Part shown: piece after piece, positions 1 to 7,833 of the stretch
Position numbering within the stretch: the first letter of the stretch is position 1
How the letters are laid out: each line of letters starts with the position of its first letter
Assembly: GCA_003446605.1 (NCBI GenBank)
Contig: DMDF01000072.1
Location: 1-55,028 of the forward strand
Source of the DNA: Anaerolineaceae bacterium
Lineage (GTDB): Bacteria > Chloroflexota > Anaerolineae > Anaerolineales > Anaerolineaceae
Reading direction: 5' to 3'
DNA length: 55,028 nt
Program-made: the position numbers and the translations under genes
Notes under the pieces: model-generated
The model's database searches: none
What the model was told of the DNA's origin: nothing
The model's input: the letters and a program-made list of their open reading frames with translations, nothing else

Positions 1-2
1 CG

Positions 3-509
3 CAGATTTTTATAATGAATGCCGATGGCACGGATGTGATGCCGCTAACCCTTGCTGCTGAGTCAGCTCAACTGGCTGGCTGGTCACCTGATAGCAGCCA
101 AATTCTATATGGGGCAAAGGATGAAAGAGGAGCCACGAAAGTACGCCTGATAAATATCGCAACCGGAGATATCACGGATTTATTCTCTGTTGATTTCGAT
201 GCACCATCACCAGCTTTTTCACCAGATGGTCAGTGGATTGCCTATCTTGATCGGGTTCCCGGGCGCATGGCAGGTGGCATATATTTATCTCATCCTGATG
301 GAACCGAAAAGAATTTGGCTGTTCAATTGGATTATTGGATGGTTGGCAATGTGAGTTGGAGTCCAGATGGAAAATGGCTGGTTTTTGATGTGTTAAATAC
401 CGATCTCTATATCCCAACATCCACCACAGGATTGTTGAATCTTGAAACCTGTCAGGTGATTCCTCTGATTAATCTGGATGGAACGATCCAAACTTGGGTA
501 AATCCGTAA
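3..509 (+). CDS. TolB-like beta-propeller protein, C-terminal fragment
   Basis: The reading frame is open to the left edge of the window, so only the last ~168 residues are seen. They hold repeated PD40/TolB-type blades: QIFIMNADGT at the start, then WSPDSSQILY, FSPDGQWIAY and WSPDGKWLVF. Such blades form extracytoplasmic beta-propellers. The 885-residue sensor at 7834-10491 also ends in such blades, so this may be the tail of another sigma-linked sensor, but it could equally be a free lipoprotein. The N-terminus, and with it the localisation signal, is missing. An ECF sigma gene follows after about 120 bp. Confidence 0.8.
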   Translation, partial: QIFIMNADGTDVMPLTLAAESAQLAGWSPDSSQILYGAKDERGATKVRLINIATGDITDLFSVDFDAPSPAFSPDGQWIAYLDRVPGRMAGGIYLSHPDGTEKNLAVQLDYWMVGNVSWSPDGKWLVFDVLNTDLYIPTSTTGLLNLETCQVIPLINLDGTIQTWVNP

Positions 510-567
510 ATAGCAGATGTAATTTCCATAGAATTTGTTTTGATTACAACCGTTTTTTGTTACTTTT

Positions 568-596
568 TTGACGTATTCACGATATATATATATATA
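568..596 (+). promoter_or_regulatory. Putative sigma-70 promoter of the first ECF sigma gene
   Basis: A -35-like TTGACG (568-573) is followed by exactly 17 bp and a -10-like TATATA (591-596). The 3' part of the spacer and the -10 lie inside an (AT)8 run, so the -10 register is ambiguous. The position, about 35-60 bp upstream of the candidate starts at 630 and 654, fits. Confidence 0.5.
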
Positions 597-598
597 TA
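582..598. repeat. (AT)8 dinucleotide tract inside the promoter
   Basis: Eight consecutive AT units run from 582 to 597, followed by A. The tract overlaps the spacer and -10 of the putative promoter. Slipped-strand gain or loss of a unit would alter -35/-10 spacing by 2 bp. Confidence 0.85.
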
Positions 599-629
599 AG
601 GATAAGCAATTGATCATCTGCCATATAAA

Positions 630-1202
630 TTGTTAAAGGGAAACGAATCTCTGGTGAGAAACGAAGAAAACATTCAAGACGAAGATACCTTGGTGGAGAA
701 AGCCCGACATGACCCTGATGCCTTTGCTGCACTCTATCGGCATTATCTCACACCGCTCTATCGCTACTTGCTGCGCAGGTTAAACAACATTCACGATGCA
801 GAAGATCTCACATCCCAGGTTTTTATGGAGGCTCTCGATGGTTTGATTGCGCATCGTTATAAAAAAGGAGGGTGCTTTGCTGCCTGGCTCTTCACCATCG
901 CCCGACGCCGTTTGGTGGATTTCTATCGGCAACATCCCTCCGAACCACTTGAGGATCCGCCATCTCCAGAACCGGAGCTGCTGACTGCCATCGAAAAGGG
1001 CGAAGATGTACAGCGACTTGCTCATCTGTTGGCACAACTTGACGAGCAGCAGCAGGAATTATTACGATTGCGCTTCTCGGCGAGCTTGAGTTTTGCAGAA
1101 ATAGGAATACTGGAAGGGCGCAGCGAGGCTGCTGTCAAGATGGCTGTATATCGAACCCTCGATTTTCTTCGTGACCATTGGGCAGATGATGATGGTAACT
1201 GA
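630..1202 (+). CDS. ECF-family RNA polymerase sigma factor
   Basis: This alternative sigma factor is about 190 residues long, typical of the ECF family. Region 2 carries DPDAFAALYRHYLTPLYRYLLRR, with AEDLTSQVFMEAL and FAAWLFTIARRRLVDFYRQ; region 4 has LDEQQQELLRLRF and SFAEIGILEGRSEAAVK, the -35-binding HTH. The longest frame starts at a TTG (630) without a well-placed ribosome site. A GTG at 654 has AAAGGG (635-640) about 13 bp upstream and is an alternative. The stop TGA (1200-1202) is separated by one base from the ATG of the next gene, so the two are probably translationally coupled as a sigma/sensor pair. Confidence 0.9.
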   Translation: MLKGNESLVRNEENIQDEDTLVEKARHDPDAFAALYRHYLTPLYRYLLRRLNNIHDAEDLTSQVFMEALDGLIAHRYKKGGCFAAWLFTIARRRLVDFYRQHPSEPLEDPPSPEPELLTAIEKGEDVQRLAHLLAQLDEQQQELLRLRFSASLSFAEIGILEGRSEAAVKMAVYRTLDFLRDHWADDDGN

Positions 1203-1203
1203 A

Positions 1204-3471
1204 ATGAAAAAAAACTTACCGTCCAACTTGGAGGTTGCGATGAGGCAATTCTATGCTATGGAGGAACCTGAACCTGCTTTTGCTGCCCATCTGAAAGCAC
1301 AATTGTGCCAGCGCCATAGCGAATTGGTGCCGTCAAGTCAGAAATCCCATCATTCTTTTTTAGATATGAAGCGGTCATTGGTGCAGAGAATGCGGACAAG
1401 ACCGATTATGACGATGACCACAGTTATATTGACTTTACTTTTTCTGACCGGTATTGTCTATGCAGTCACCCGCTCGGTTGGCTTTGTACCTGAGATCGGA
1501 TTTGTAAAAGATGTTCAATCTGTCCTAGAAACTCCGGTTGTTGCCAAGCGTCAGATTATGCATACACCAACAGTTGAACCCACAAATGATGTAAATCCTT
1601 CCGATACCCCGGTTCCTGTTACAACCCAGAATCGTGACGGGATTACGATCACCGTAGAACAAGCAGTAGCAGAAGTGAACCGGCTTGTGATTGCCTATAA
1701 AATTACTGGATTACCCCCAGATATTTTTAGCCCAGAACGATCTCAAGCAGTATCTGGTGAGCAGATTGAAGAGCCGATCCCTGAGCAGGTGCGCCTCCCA
1801 GATGGTACATATTTAAATTTCATGGGTGGAGGAAATTGCGAAGGTGCGGGCGACTCGGTGACATCATGGGTAGCATGCCGGATCATATTTTCACCCTTGC
1901 CGGAAGGGCTCTATGATTTTACATTAGAGATTCACCGGCTCCAAAACGCGTCTCCTGGCGAACTACCCGAGGATTGGCAGATTCCCATCCACCTGACGCC
2001 CGTTTCATCCTCTGAATCTAGTGCTCCCAGCGAGTTACAAGAACCAGATCTTCATAGCCAATCGATCGAAGGTATCACCTTGCGACTACTCAAAGCCAGT
2101 CAGGGTCCTGCGCAAACCGCTTTCCAATTCGGGCTAGAATGGGAAGGGCAAAACAATATCGTTCATCACACTGCGCCCATCACGTTGCAAGATGACCAGG
2201 GCAGATACTACATCCTCTCAGGTGGACTGGAACCCGGAAATTATTCCAGCGACAATCCTAATTTTTCCACCTTAAGCTCCTTGGTGACCGTACCTTTAAA
2301 TACAAGCGAGCTATTGACTTTCCAACTCGACTGGATCACCATGACAGCTATGGGACCGACCAATCTGCCATTTGATCCAGGAAAAGATGCAAAACCAGGT
2401 CAGGAATGGCTGCTGGATGAAAAGATTAATGTAGGTGGATTTGATCTATTTTTCACGAAGGCTCGATTGAAAAAAGATTTGGATGGATCCATCACATTTG
2501 AATTCGATATCGAAGCGCCTGATGGGGTAGTTGGTGTTGGTCTCTCTTCAAATGCTGACTCTTTCTCAACTGAGAGCGGATATGATAAAGGGAACGGAAT
2601 GCTGGTCAGCCGCATCACTCTGCCTGTACTTCCCGTCCAACCGATCACCTTTCAGGTCTCAGAAGTCCTCTATAAAGTTAACGGTCCATGGGAAATCACG
2701 TGGCAGCCCGAGCCAGTAAACTTCCTGGCAGATTTAACTGTTACTCCAGCTCCCACCCGCATGCCTGCCGCCACCCCAACCATTGCCTCTGATAATCCAC
2801 TCCTTTCTGATTTACAAGCGCTGCTAAAACATGCTGAAGCAGATAATCCACGGGGACCCGGGTGGGTACATCAGGTGATGGAAATAGACTTACCCGAATC
2901 TACTAACGTACTGGATACGGGCGACCTGCCGGAACAACCGCTCCATACACGTGTTGAAGCCTGGTATCACCTGGACGAAAAAGGATATGTTCGGACGACG
3001 GTTTATATCCGAAAGACACCGGATGGAAAATTCTTGTCAGCCGATATCGATAATGGAATTTACCACTTTAGCATCCCTGAAGGGCGGGGGTCAATCGGCG
3101 AAGATATTTATCTAGCAAAGCCATCTTATGATTTGAACCTCCTCTCCACAATGAACTCTTATGTGATGGAAGGAGGAATGCTTCGCAAGGAAAGCAGTGT
3201 GGTCGATGGAATTTCCTGTCAATTGTACCAGGCAACCCATCCTTATGATCCTCCTCAACTATTCTATGGAGAAGCGGCTTCAGTTCGCGCAGTGATTTAT
3301 TCGGCTTGTGTAGATCCTGTGAATGGAAAAGTGCTCCAGGTCCAAAGCCAAATGGAGTATGAAGATGGAACTTCATTGACTAAAGGAACAACCCGGTTTG
3401 TATCCCTTGAAAAGGTTGATGTTCTGCCGGATGAAGTGCGTCAGCTTTTGGAACAGATCGTTATGCCGTGA
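1204..3471 (+). CDS. Large membrane sensor / anti-sigma-like protein paired with the ECF sigma factor
   Basis: This 755-residue protein has a short cytoplasmic N-terminus (1-66, with QFYAMEEPEPAFAAHL), one membrane segment at about 67-88 and a long outside part. The outer part starts with GFVPEIGFV, continues as beta-rich sequence to about 515, then a Pro/Thr linker and a C-terminal domain beginning near GPGWVHQVMEIDLPE. That last domain vaguely recalls LolA/RseB-type lipid-binding folds, which is only an impression. I chose ATG 1204 because it aligns with the paralogue at 3532 and follows the sigma stop by one base; an in-frame ATG at 1171 would overlap the sigma gene. Architecture and coupling suggest anti-sigma control, but no named anti-sigma domain is evident. 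Confidence 0.75.
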   Translation: MKKNLPSNLEVAMRQFYAMEEPEPAFAAHLKAQLCQRHSELVPSSQKSHHSFLDMKRSLVQRMRTRPIMTMTTVILTLLFLTGIVYAVTRSVGFVPEIGFVKDVQSVLETPVVAKRQIMHTPTVEPTNDVNPSDTPVPVTTQNRDGITITVEQAVAEVNRLVIAYKITGLPPDIFSPERSQAVSGEQIEEPIPEQVRLPDGTYLNFMGGGNCEGAGDSVTSWVACRIIFSPLPEGLYDFTLEIHRLQNASPGELPEDWQIPIHLTPVSSSESSAPSELQEPDLHSQSIEGITLRLLKASQGPAQTAFQFGLEWEGQNNIVHHTAPITLQDDQGRYYILSGGLEPGNYSSDNPNFSTLSSLVTVPLNTSELLTFQLDWITMTAMGPTNLPFDPGKDAKPGQEWLLDEKINVGGFDLFFTKARLKKDLDGSITFEFDIEAPDGVVGVGLSSNADSFSTESGYDKGNGMLVSRITLPVLPVQPITFQVSEVLYKVNGPWEITWQPEPVNFLADLTVTPAPTRMPAATPTIASDNPLLSDLQALLKHAEADNPRGPGWVHQVMEIDLPESTNVLDTGDLPEQPLHTRVEAWYHLDEKGYVRTTVYIRKTPDGKFLSADIDNGIYHFSIPEGRGSIGEDIYLAKPSYDLNLLSTMNSYVMEGGMLRKESSVVDGISCQLYQATHPYDPPQLFYGEAASVRAVIYSACVDPVNGKVLQVQSQMEYEDGTSLTKGTTRFVSLEKVDVLPDEVRQLLEQIVMP

Positions 3472-3473
3472 CG

Positions 3474-3530
3474 TATCCTTACTCAGTAGCTCAGTTTCTT
3501 CATAACTATTGGGAAGATGATGGTGAATGA
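3474..3530 (+). pseudogene. Remnant C-terminus of an ECF sigma gene
   Basis: Read in frame and ending at TGA 3528-3530, this stretch encodes VAQFLHNYWEDDGE before the stop. It aligns with the last residues of the upstream sigma factor, LDFLRDHWADDDGN. The TGA-A-ATG junction with the next gene is also kept, and the DNA matches (ATTGGGAAGATGATGGTGAA here; ATTGGGCAGATGATGATGGT there). I read it as the scar of a duplicated sigma-sensor pair that lost its sigma gene. It has no start of its own. Confidence 0.65.
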
Positions 3531-3531
3531 A

Positions 3532-5637
3532 ATGAATCAACTCTTACAACCCAATTTGGAATCTGCCATGAGTCAATTTTATGTCTCACAAGAGCCAGAA
3601 CCTGTTTTTGCCGCTCACCTGGAAGAACGATTGCGACAGCGCCAACGTGAACTGGTTTCACAGAAACGGAAATTTCGTTTCTCATTTGCAGATAAAAGGA
3701 GAGCTATGATACAAAAATTACGCGCACAACCTATTCTGGCATTTTTCTTTGCCATCCTTTCGCTCGCGGCTATAACGGGAATCGTGTATGCTCTGGGACG
3801 ATTGACCGGTTTCATCCCGGGTTTTGGGTTCACGTCAGAAGGCGAGATTGTATATGTACTGGCTGAACCAGTAGAAAGCAGCGCTGGCGGGAACACACTG
3901 CACGGAGATCAAGCGGGCCGTGGCGAAGACCAATTCTGGGTAGAGCTGACGGTTGAAGGCGATGGCTTGTCTGAATGGGAGGATTTTTCAAAGGCGTTTG
4001 TTCAGCAACCGGATCATGAACCAGTGGAGTTCCGGACTAGCGGTAGTTCTGGAATTATAGAAAATGAAGTGGAATTGAGCTATAGCTTCCCTCCACTGGT
4101 AAATCAACCGCAAGAAGTAACACTTCTGATTGAGGATTTGTATGGGCAGGATTTTGCCATATCTTTAGAGCTCGAACCGGTTGAAGAAGGGGAAGTTGTT
4201 CCTGTTCCGGCAGAAGCGAGTATCCTGCAGAAGAGTGAAAGCCATCAGGGTGTGCAGTTGGTGTTGGACAATGTTGCCGTGAACAGCGAAAAGACAATTT
4301 TCCAGGTATCTCTACACTATGACCAACCGCACACATGGGTAATAGGTCCCTGGAATGTAACCTTGAGTGATGAAAAGGGTAGTTTGTATCCACTAACGGA
4401 TATTACGCCCACTACAATGCATAGTGAAGATACGCATATCTACAAAACTATTCCGTTTGATGGTACAGAAAAATTGGTGCTAACCCTGGCAACCTTTCCT
4501 CCTTCAGACTCCTTGTCTTTGTTCACGGATTTTTCGGAAGATAGCCCCAGTTTTACTTTTGATGCGGGAGAAAATCCTGAAATAGGGCAACTATGGAAAT
4601 TGAATCACGCGCTCTCTGCCGGCAGTTTTGACTTGAAGGTTATCAGCGCTACCCTGACAGATGAACCAGGTCTGGTGTTTGAGATTGAGACAGGTCCATC
4701 CGTAAGTGGCGCGAGGTTCTATTCCACTGATCCACTGGTGACCGGCTCTACGGGTGGAATCCCAGTGCATAACGGAAATATAACGGCTGGACTCACCTTT
4801 TCGGGAATGCCCGAACAACCACTTGAAATTCAGTTAATGGGTGTTTACTACCAGGCAAAAGGCACCTGGCAAATTCATTGGCAACCCCCAGCAGCTCCTC
4901 CCCAAGATATGACTGCACCAACGCGAACGGTAGCGCCTACCATGCTTCCATTACCCAGCGCGACCCCTATCACGGGTAATCCGCTCTTGCTGGAAGTGAA
5001 ACAACTGGCAGACAAATACGATGCGCCTTTCCAAAAAGGACCGGGTTGGGTGCATGTAGTTCAAGAAACTACCAGTGATCCGCGTGCTGGGCAGACCTAT
5101 CCGCCGGCTTATCTCAAAAGCGAGCAATGGTACGAAATAGATAGAGAAGGCTATGTTACCCGCATTGTATGGCTTGATTACAATAGTGATGGACAAATTA
5201 TCCAACAGAGCGCCACGGTCGGTGATTACTCGATCAACTTTACTACCGGTGATTCGGGGTTGAATAATGGTTTGCGCTATCGCTTCTCGCTAGATATAGT
5301 AACCCAAAGTTTGAGCAAGGCTGATCAAAACGGTACACAGGTGCTGCGCGAGAACAGTAAATGTGAGGATGGAAGACCCTGTTTGCTCATTACAATGCAA
5401 AATAATTTTGCCTCAGCGGTGCAAAACCCTGGTGAAGAACAAGCTTTTTCTGGCACCGGGCAACGCGCCTGGATTGATCTGGAAACTGGGCAGCAAGTGA
5501 AACATCAATCATTCTGGTTGCTTGAGGATGGCAGCGAATCAGTTATTTCTACCAAAAGCACGGTCCTCGTTGAAAAGGTGAGCAACCCGCCACAAAAGAT
5601 TCTGGATATTCTGGAAAAGGTGATTATGGTACCTTAA
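3532..5637 (+). CDS. Large membrane sensor / anti-sigma-like protein, paralogue lacking its own sigma factor
   Basis: The 701-residue protein has the same plan as 1204-3471. Its N-terminus (MNQLLQPNLE, QFYVSQEPEPVFAAHL) aligns almost position by position with the upstream paralogue. It has a single membrane segment at about 67-87, then GRLTGFIPGFGF, beta-rich outer domains, a Pro/Thr linker and a C-terminal domain starting at GPGWVHVVQETTSDPRAG. I chose ATG 3532 because it directly follows the remnant sigma stop and matches the paralogue. It probably arose by tandem duplication and may now share or compete for the same sigma factor; that role is inferred. Confidence 0.75.
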   Translation: MNQLLQPNLESAMSQFYVSQEPEPVFAAHLEERLRQRQRELVSQKRKFRFSFADKRRAMIQKLRAQPILAFFFAILSLAAITGIVYALGRLTGFIPGFGFTSEGEIVYVLAEPVESSAGGNTLHGDQAGRGEDQFWVELTVEGDGLSEWEDFSKAFVQQPDHEPVEFRTSGSSGIIENEVELSYSFPPLVNQPQEVTLLIEDLYGQDFAISLELEPVEEGEVVPVPAEASILQKSESHQGVQLVLDNVAVNSEKTIFQVSLHYDQPHTWVIGPWNVTLSDEKGSLYPLTDITPTTMHSEDTHIYKTIPFDGTEKLVLTLATFPPSDSLSLFTDFSEDSPSFTFDAGENPEIGQLWKLNHALSAGSFDLKVISATLTDEPGLVFEIETGPSVSGARFYSTDPLVTGSTGGIPVHNGNITAGLTFSGMPEQPLEIQLMGVYYQAKGTWQIHWQPPAAPPQDMTAPTRTVAPTMLPLPSATPITGNPLLLEVKQLADKYDAPFQKGPGWVHVVQETTSDPRAGQTYPPAYLKSEQWYEIDREGYVTRIVWLDYNSDGQIIQQSATVGDYSINFTTGDSGLNNGLRYRFSLDIVTQSLSKADQNGTQVLRENSKCEDGRPCLLITMQNNFASAVQNPGEEQAFSGTGQRAWIDLETGQQVKHQSFWLLEDGSESVISTKSTVLVEKVSNPPQKILDILEKVIMVP

Positions 5638-5671
5638 ACGCAGAATTTGGTGGAAGAAACTCGAATCCGGT

Positions 5672-5677
5672 TACAAT
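5672..5677 (+). promoter_or_regulatory. -10-like TACAAT six bases before the start codon
   Basis: TACAAT ends 6 bp upstream of ATG 5684, which would place transcription initiation at or beside the start codon, that is, a leaderless mRNA. No good -35 is seen. The same TTACAATAAT string occurs before the acylation operon (41087-41096). Confidence 0.35.
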
Positions 5678-5683
5678 AATAAA

Positions 5684-7060
5684 ATGAGCTGGCATGCAAT
5701 CTTCAGTGAGCGAGAAGAAGAAGTTATTGCTCTCTTATTAGAAGGGAAAAGCAACAAACAAATTGCCTTGGCATTGAGTATATCTATCCGTACAGTTGAA
5801 TTCCATTTGGGGAATATATATTCGAAGCTACATGTCTCTTCTCGTAGCGAGGCGATCATAAAATTAACCAATAATCAACTGTGGAAATCCACAGGAAAAC
5901 TAAGAAATCACAAACTATGGCAAACCACAGTTGGACAGAAGGCGCGATCATCCGAAAATAAAAGAAACTTTAGCTCAACATGGAGGTTTCTTATGAAGAA
6001 GAGCTTTTCGAGTAGAACTGGCTTGATCGCTATCCTGGTGATCGTTGTAATCGTTTTTTTAGTACTGATCAAACCCAGTGGAAACCAAATCGCAGACCAG
6101 CCGACAATTTCACCCAGAGACCAAATTGTTACAGAAGCACAACAATTGGTCACACAATATGATCAAGCTATTCAAACTGAGATGCAAAAGGGCGAGGTGG
6201 AAACCAGTAGCGACCCTTCATCCGGGAAAGAGATTTTCCATTTCAAAGGAGATTCTTATGGAACAATTGTGACGCTCTATCATGATCTCAATGAAAAATT
6301 GCAAACCCTGAATGAACAGTACTTGGCGCTTTATATTGCGGATGTTCAACCCACCCCCTTTCCAACCCGATCCACCGAAACAGAGAATGATGATTATTAT
6401 CAGGAGCTCCTCGAGCAATATCCGAACTTTTTTAACCAATTGCTCAACGATGGTCCCACGGTAATGATCTATGACCCGGACGATGGTAACTACCACCAGC
6501 GCTTAATAGGGGATGCCTATGCTAAAAGCGAAATCATGACAGGTGCCATTGAAACTCTGCACCAGGCTCCACAAATGGCAAAGATCGATCAGGAAGCACA
6601 CATGGCACTAATACGAGAGATTTTGGGCAATCCTGATATGCACCTAACTTTTCAGGGAATACAAGGACTTGCTAATGCTCCTTGGATCAATGCAGCATTG
6701 TATGCTGATGAAATGGGAGCCACATATTGGGTCGCCATTGATGCTGGTTGCCTGGCAACCATTGATCCGGGACTAACGTCCAGAGTGGATGTTCCGGCAG
6801 TTGATGTCAAGAACATGGATGATGTCCGCCCCATAGCAGAGAAATTTGCATCCGTTTCATCGTTCCGTTTTGACGAAATGAAAAACGAATTGCTGTATGA
6901 AGAGGGAAGTAAAGGCGATATTTACTTTTTCCGGTGGGATTCTCGAAATAAAGATTGGAGCGGTACGTCTTGGGAGATGATGCCGCCTTTTCTTCAGATT
7001 GGCATGTCCGCAGATGGTGAGCTTGTAACCTACATCAACACATTGGATACCTATCCATGA
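5684..7060 (+). CDS. LuxR-type HTH protein fused to a membrane-anchored extracytoplasmic domain
   Basis: Residues 1-66 form a LuxR/GerE-type helix-turn-helix (FSEREEEVIALLLEGKSNKQ, then RTVEFHLGNIYSKLHVSSRS). A ~35-residue basic/polar linker follows, then MKKSFSSRTG leading into a membrane segment at about 114-131 and ~320 outside residues without a domain I recognise. It resembles a ToxR-like one-component membrane regulator. The in-frame ATG at 5993 (residue 104) has GGAGG six bases upstream, so a second, HTH-free membrane protein may also be made. The gene lies between two sigma/sensor modules. It could alternatively be an old fusion of two genes. Confidence 0.7.
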   Translation: MSWHAIFSEREEEVIALLLEGKSNKQIALALSISIRTVEFHLGNIYSKLHVSSRSEAIIKLTNNQLWKSTGKLRNHKLWQTTVGQKARSSENKRNFSSTWRFLMKKSFSSRTGLIAILVIVVIVFLVLIKPSGNQIADQPTISPRDQIVTEAQQLVTQYDQAIQTEMQKGEVETSSDPSSGKEIFHFKGDSYGTIVTLYHDLNEKLQTLNEQYLALYIADVQPTPFPTRSTETENDDYYQELLEQYPNFFNQLLNDGPTVMIYDPDDGNYHQRLIGDAYAKSEIMTGAIETLHQAPQMAKIDQEAHMALIREILGNPDMHLTFQGIQGLANAPWINAALYADEMGATYWVAIDAGCLATIDPGLTSRVDVPAVDVKNMDDVRPIAEKFASVSSFRFDEMKNELLYEEGSKGDIYFFRWDSRNKDWSGTSWEMMPPFLQIGMSADGELVTYINTLDTYP

Positions 7061-7265
7061 AGAAAAAACAATAGAGGTCGTTTTCATATACAAGTTTGTG
7101 AAGAAAGTGCATTCTCACTCGGGTGATTCCAAAAATACGAACAAGTGTTTTCTGTGTTTTCCTTGCGTTCTTGATTTTCACTTCTCAGTTTTATTTTGTC
7201 CCGTTTCTATGTTTTCCCCGTTTTACTTAATAGGAGTGTGAAATAAACATTCAAGAGGCTTTTAG

Positions 7266-7832
7266 ATGAAGAAAAAAAGAAGACACCAGCAAGATAGCCA
7301 AGATAGCAATGATGAGCCTGAAGAAAAAATGGTAGCAGAGGCAAAACAATCTCCCCAAGCTTTTGTGGCTATCTATGATCGCTATGTTAACCAAATTTAT
7401 CATTACTTTCTTAGCCACGTAGGAAATTCCGTCGAAGCTCAAGACCTGACTTCTCATGTTTTTTTAAGTGCCTTAGATGGATTAGCCACTTATCAACATA
7501 GAGGGCATTTCGCTGCTTGGTTGTTTACGATTGCAAGGCATACATGGGTGGATTATTATCGGCAGGACCACAAAGAAGTACCCCTAGAGGCTGTTATTAA
7601 CCTCCCTTCCAAAGATGACCCTTCCTGTGAAATTCTTGACCTGGAAGAAATTCAAAAGATTCGCAAAGCTGTTTATAAATTATCAGAGGATGATCAAGAG
7701 CTCATACGCCTCCGTTTTGTCGCTCGATTGAAATTTGCCGAAATCGCTTTAATCTTGGGGTGCAAAGAGGAAGCTGCCAAGAAGAGGGTGTACCGCTTAT
7801 TAGCTCGTCTGGAAAACGAAATGGAGATTTGA
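7266..7832 (+). CDS. ECF-family RNA polymerase sigma factor (second)
   Basis: This 188-residue ECF sigma factor carries SPQAFVAIYDRYVNQIYHYF, AQDLTSHVFLSAL and FAAWLFTIARHTWVDYYRQ in region 2, and LSEDDQELIRLRF plus LKFAEIALILGCKEEAAKKR in region 4. It is clearly a paralogue of 630-1202. ATG 7266 has AAGAGG about 7 bp upstream. The stop TGA is one base from the ATG of the following sensor gene, the same TGA-A-ATG junction as in the first module. The ~205 bp upstream is T/pyrimidine-rich and shows no promoter I would defend. Confidence 0.92.
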   Translation: MKKKRRHQQDSQDSNDEPEEKMVAEAKQSPQAFVAIYDRYVNQIYHYFLSHVGNSVEAQDLTSHVFLSALDGLATYQHRGHFAAWLFTIARHTWVDYYRQDHKEVPLEAVINLPSKDDPSCEILDLEEIQKIRKAVYKLSEDDQELIRLRFVARLKFAEIALILGCKEEAAKKRVYRLLARLENEMEI

Positions 7833-7833
7833 A

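Noticed and set aside
1171..1206. Start of the first sensor gene at ATG 1171
   Set aside because: It would overlap the sigma gene by 32 bp and add residues absent from the paralogue; ATG 1204 one base after the sigma stop matches the other two sigma/sensor or remnant junctions.
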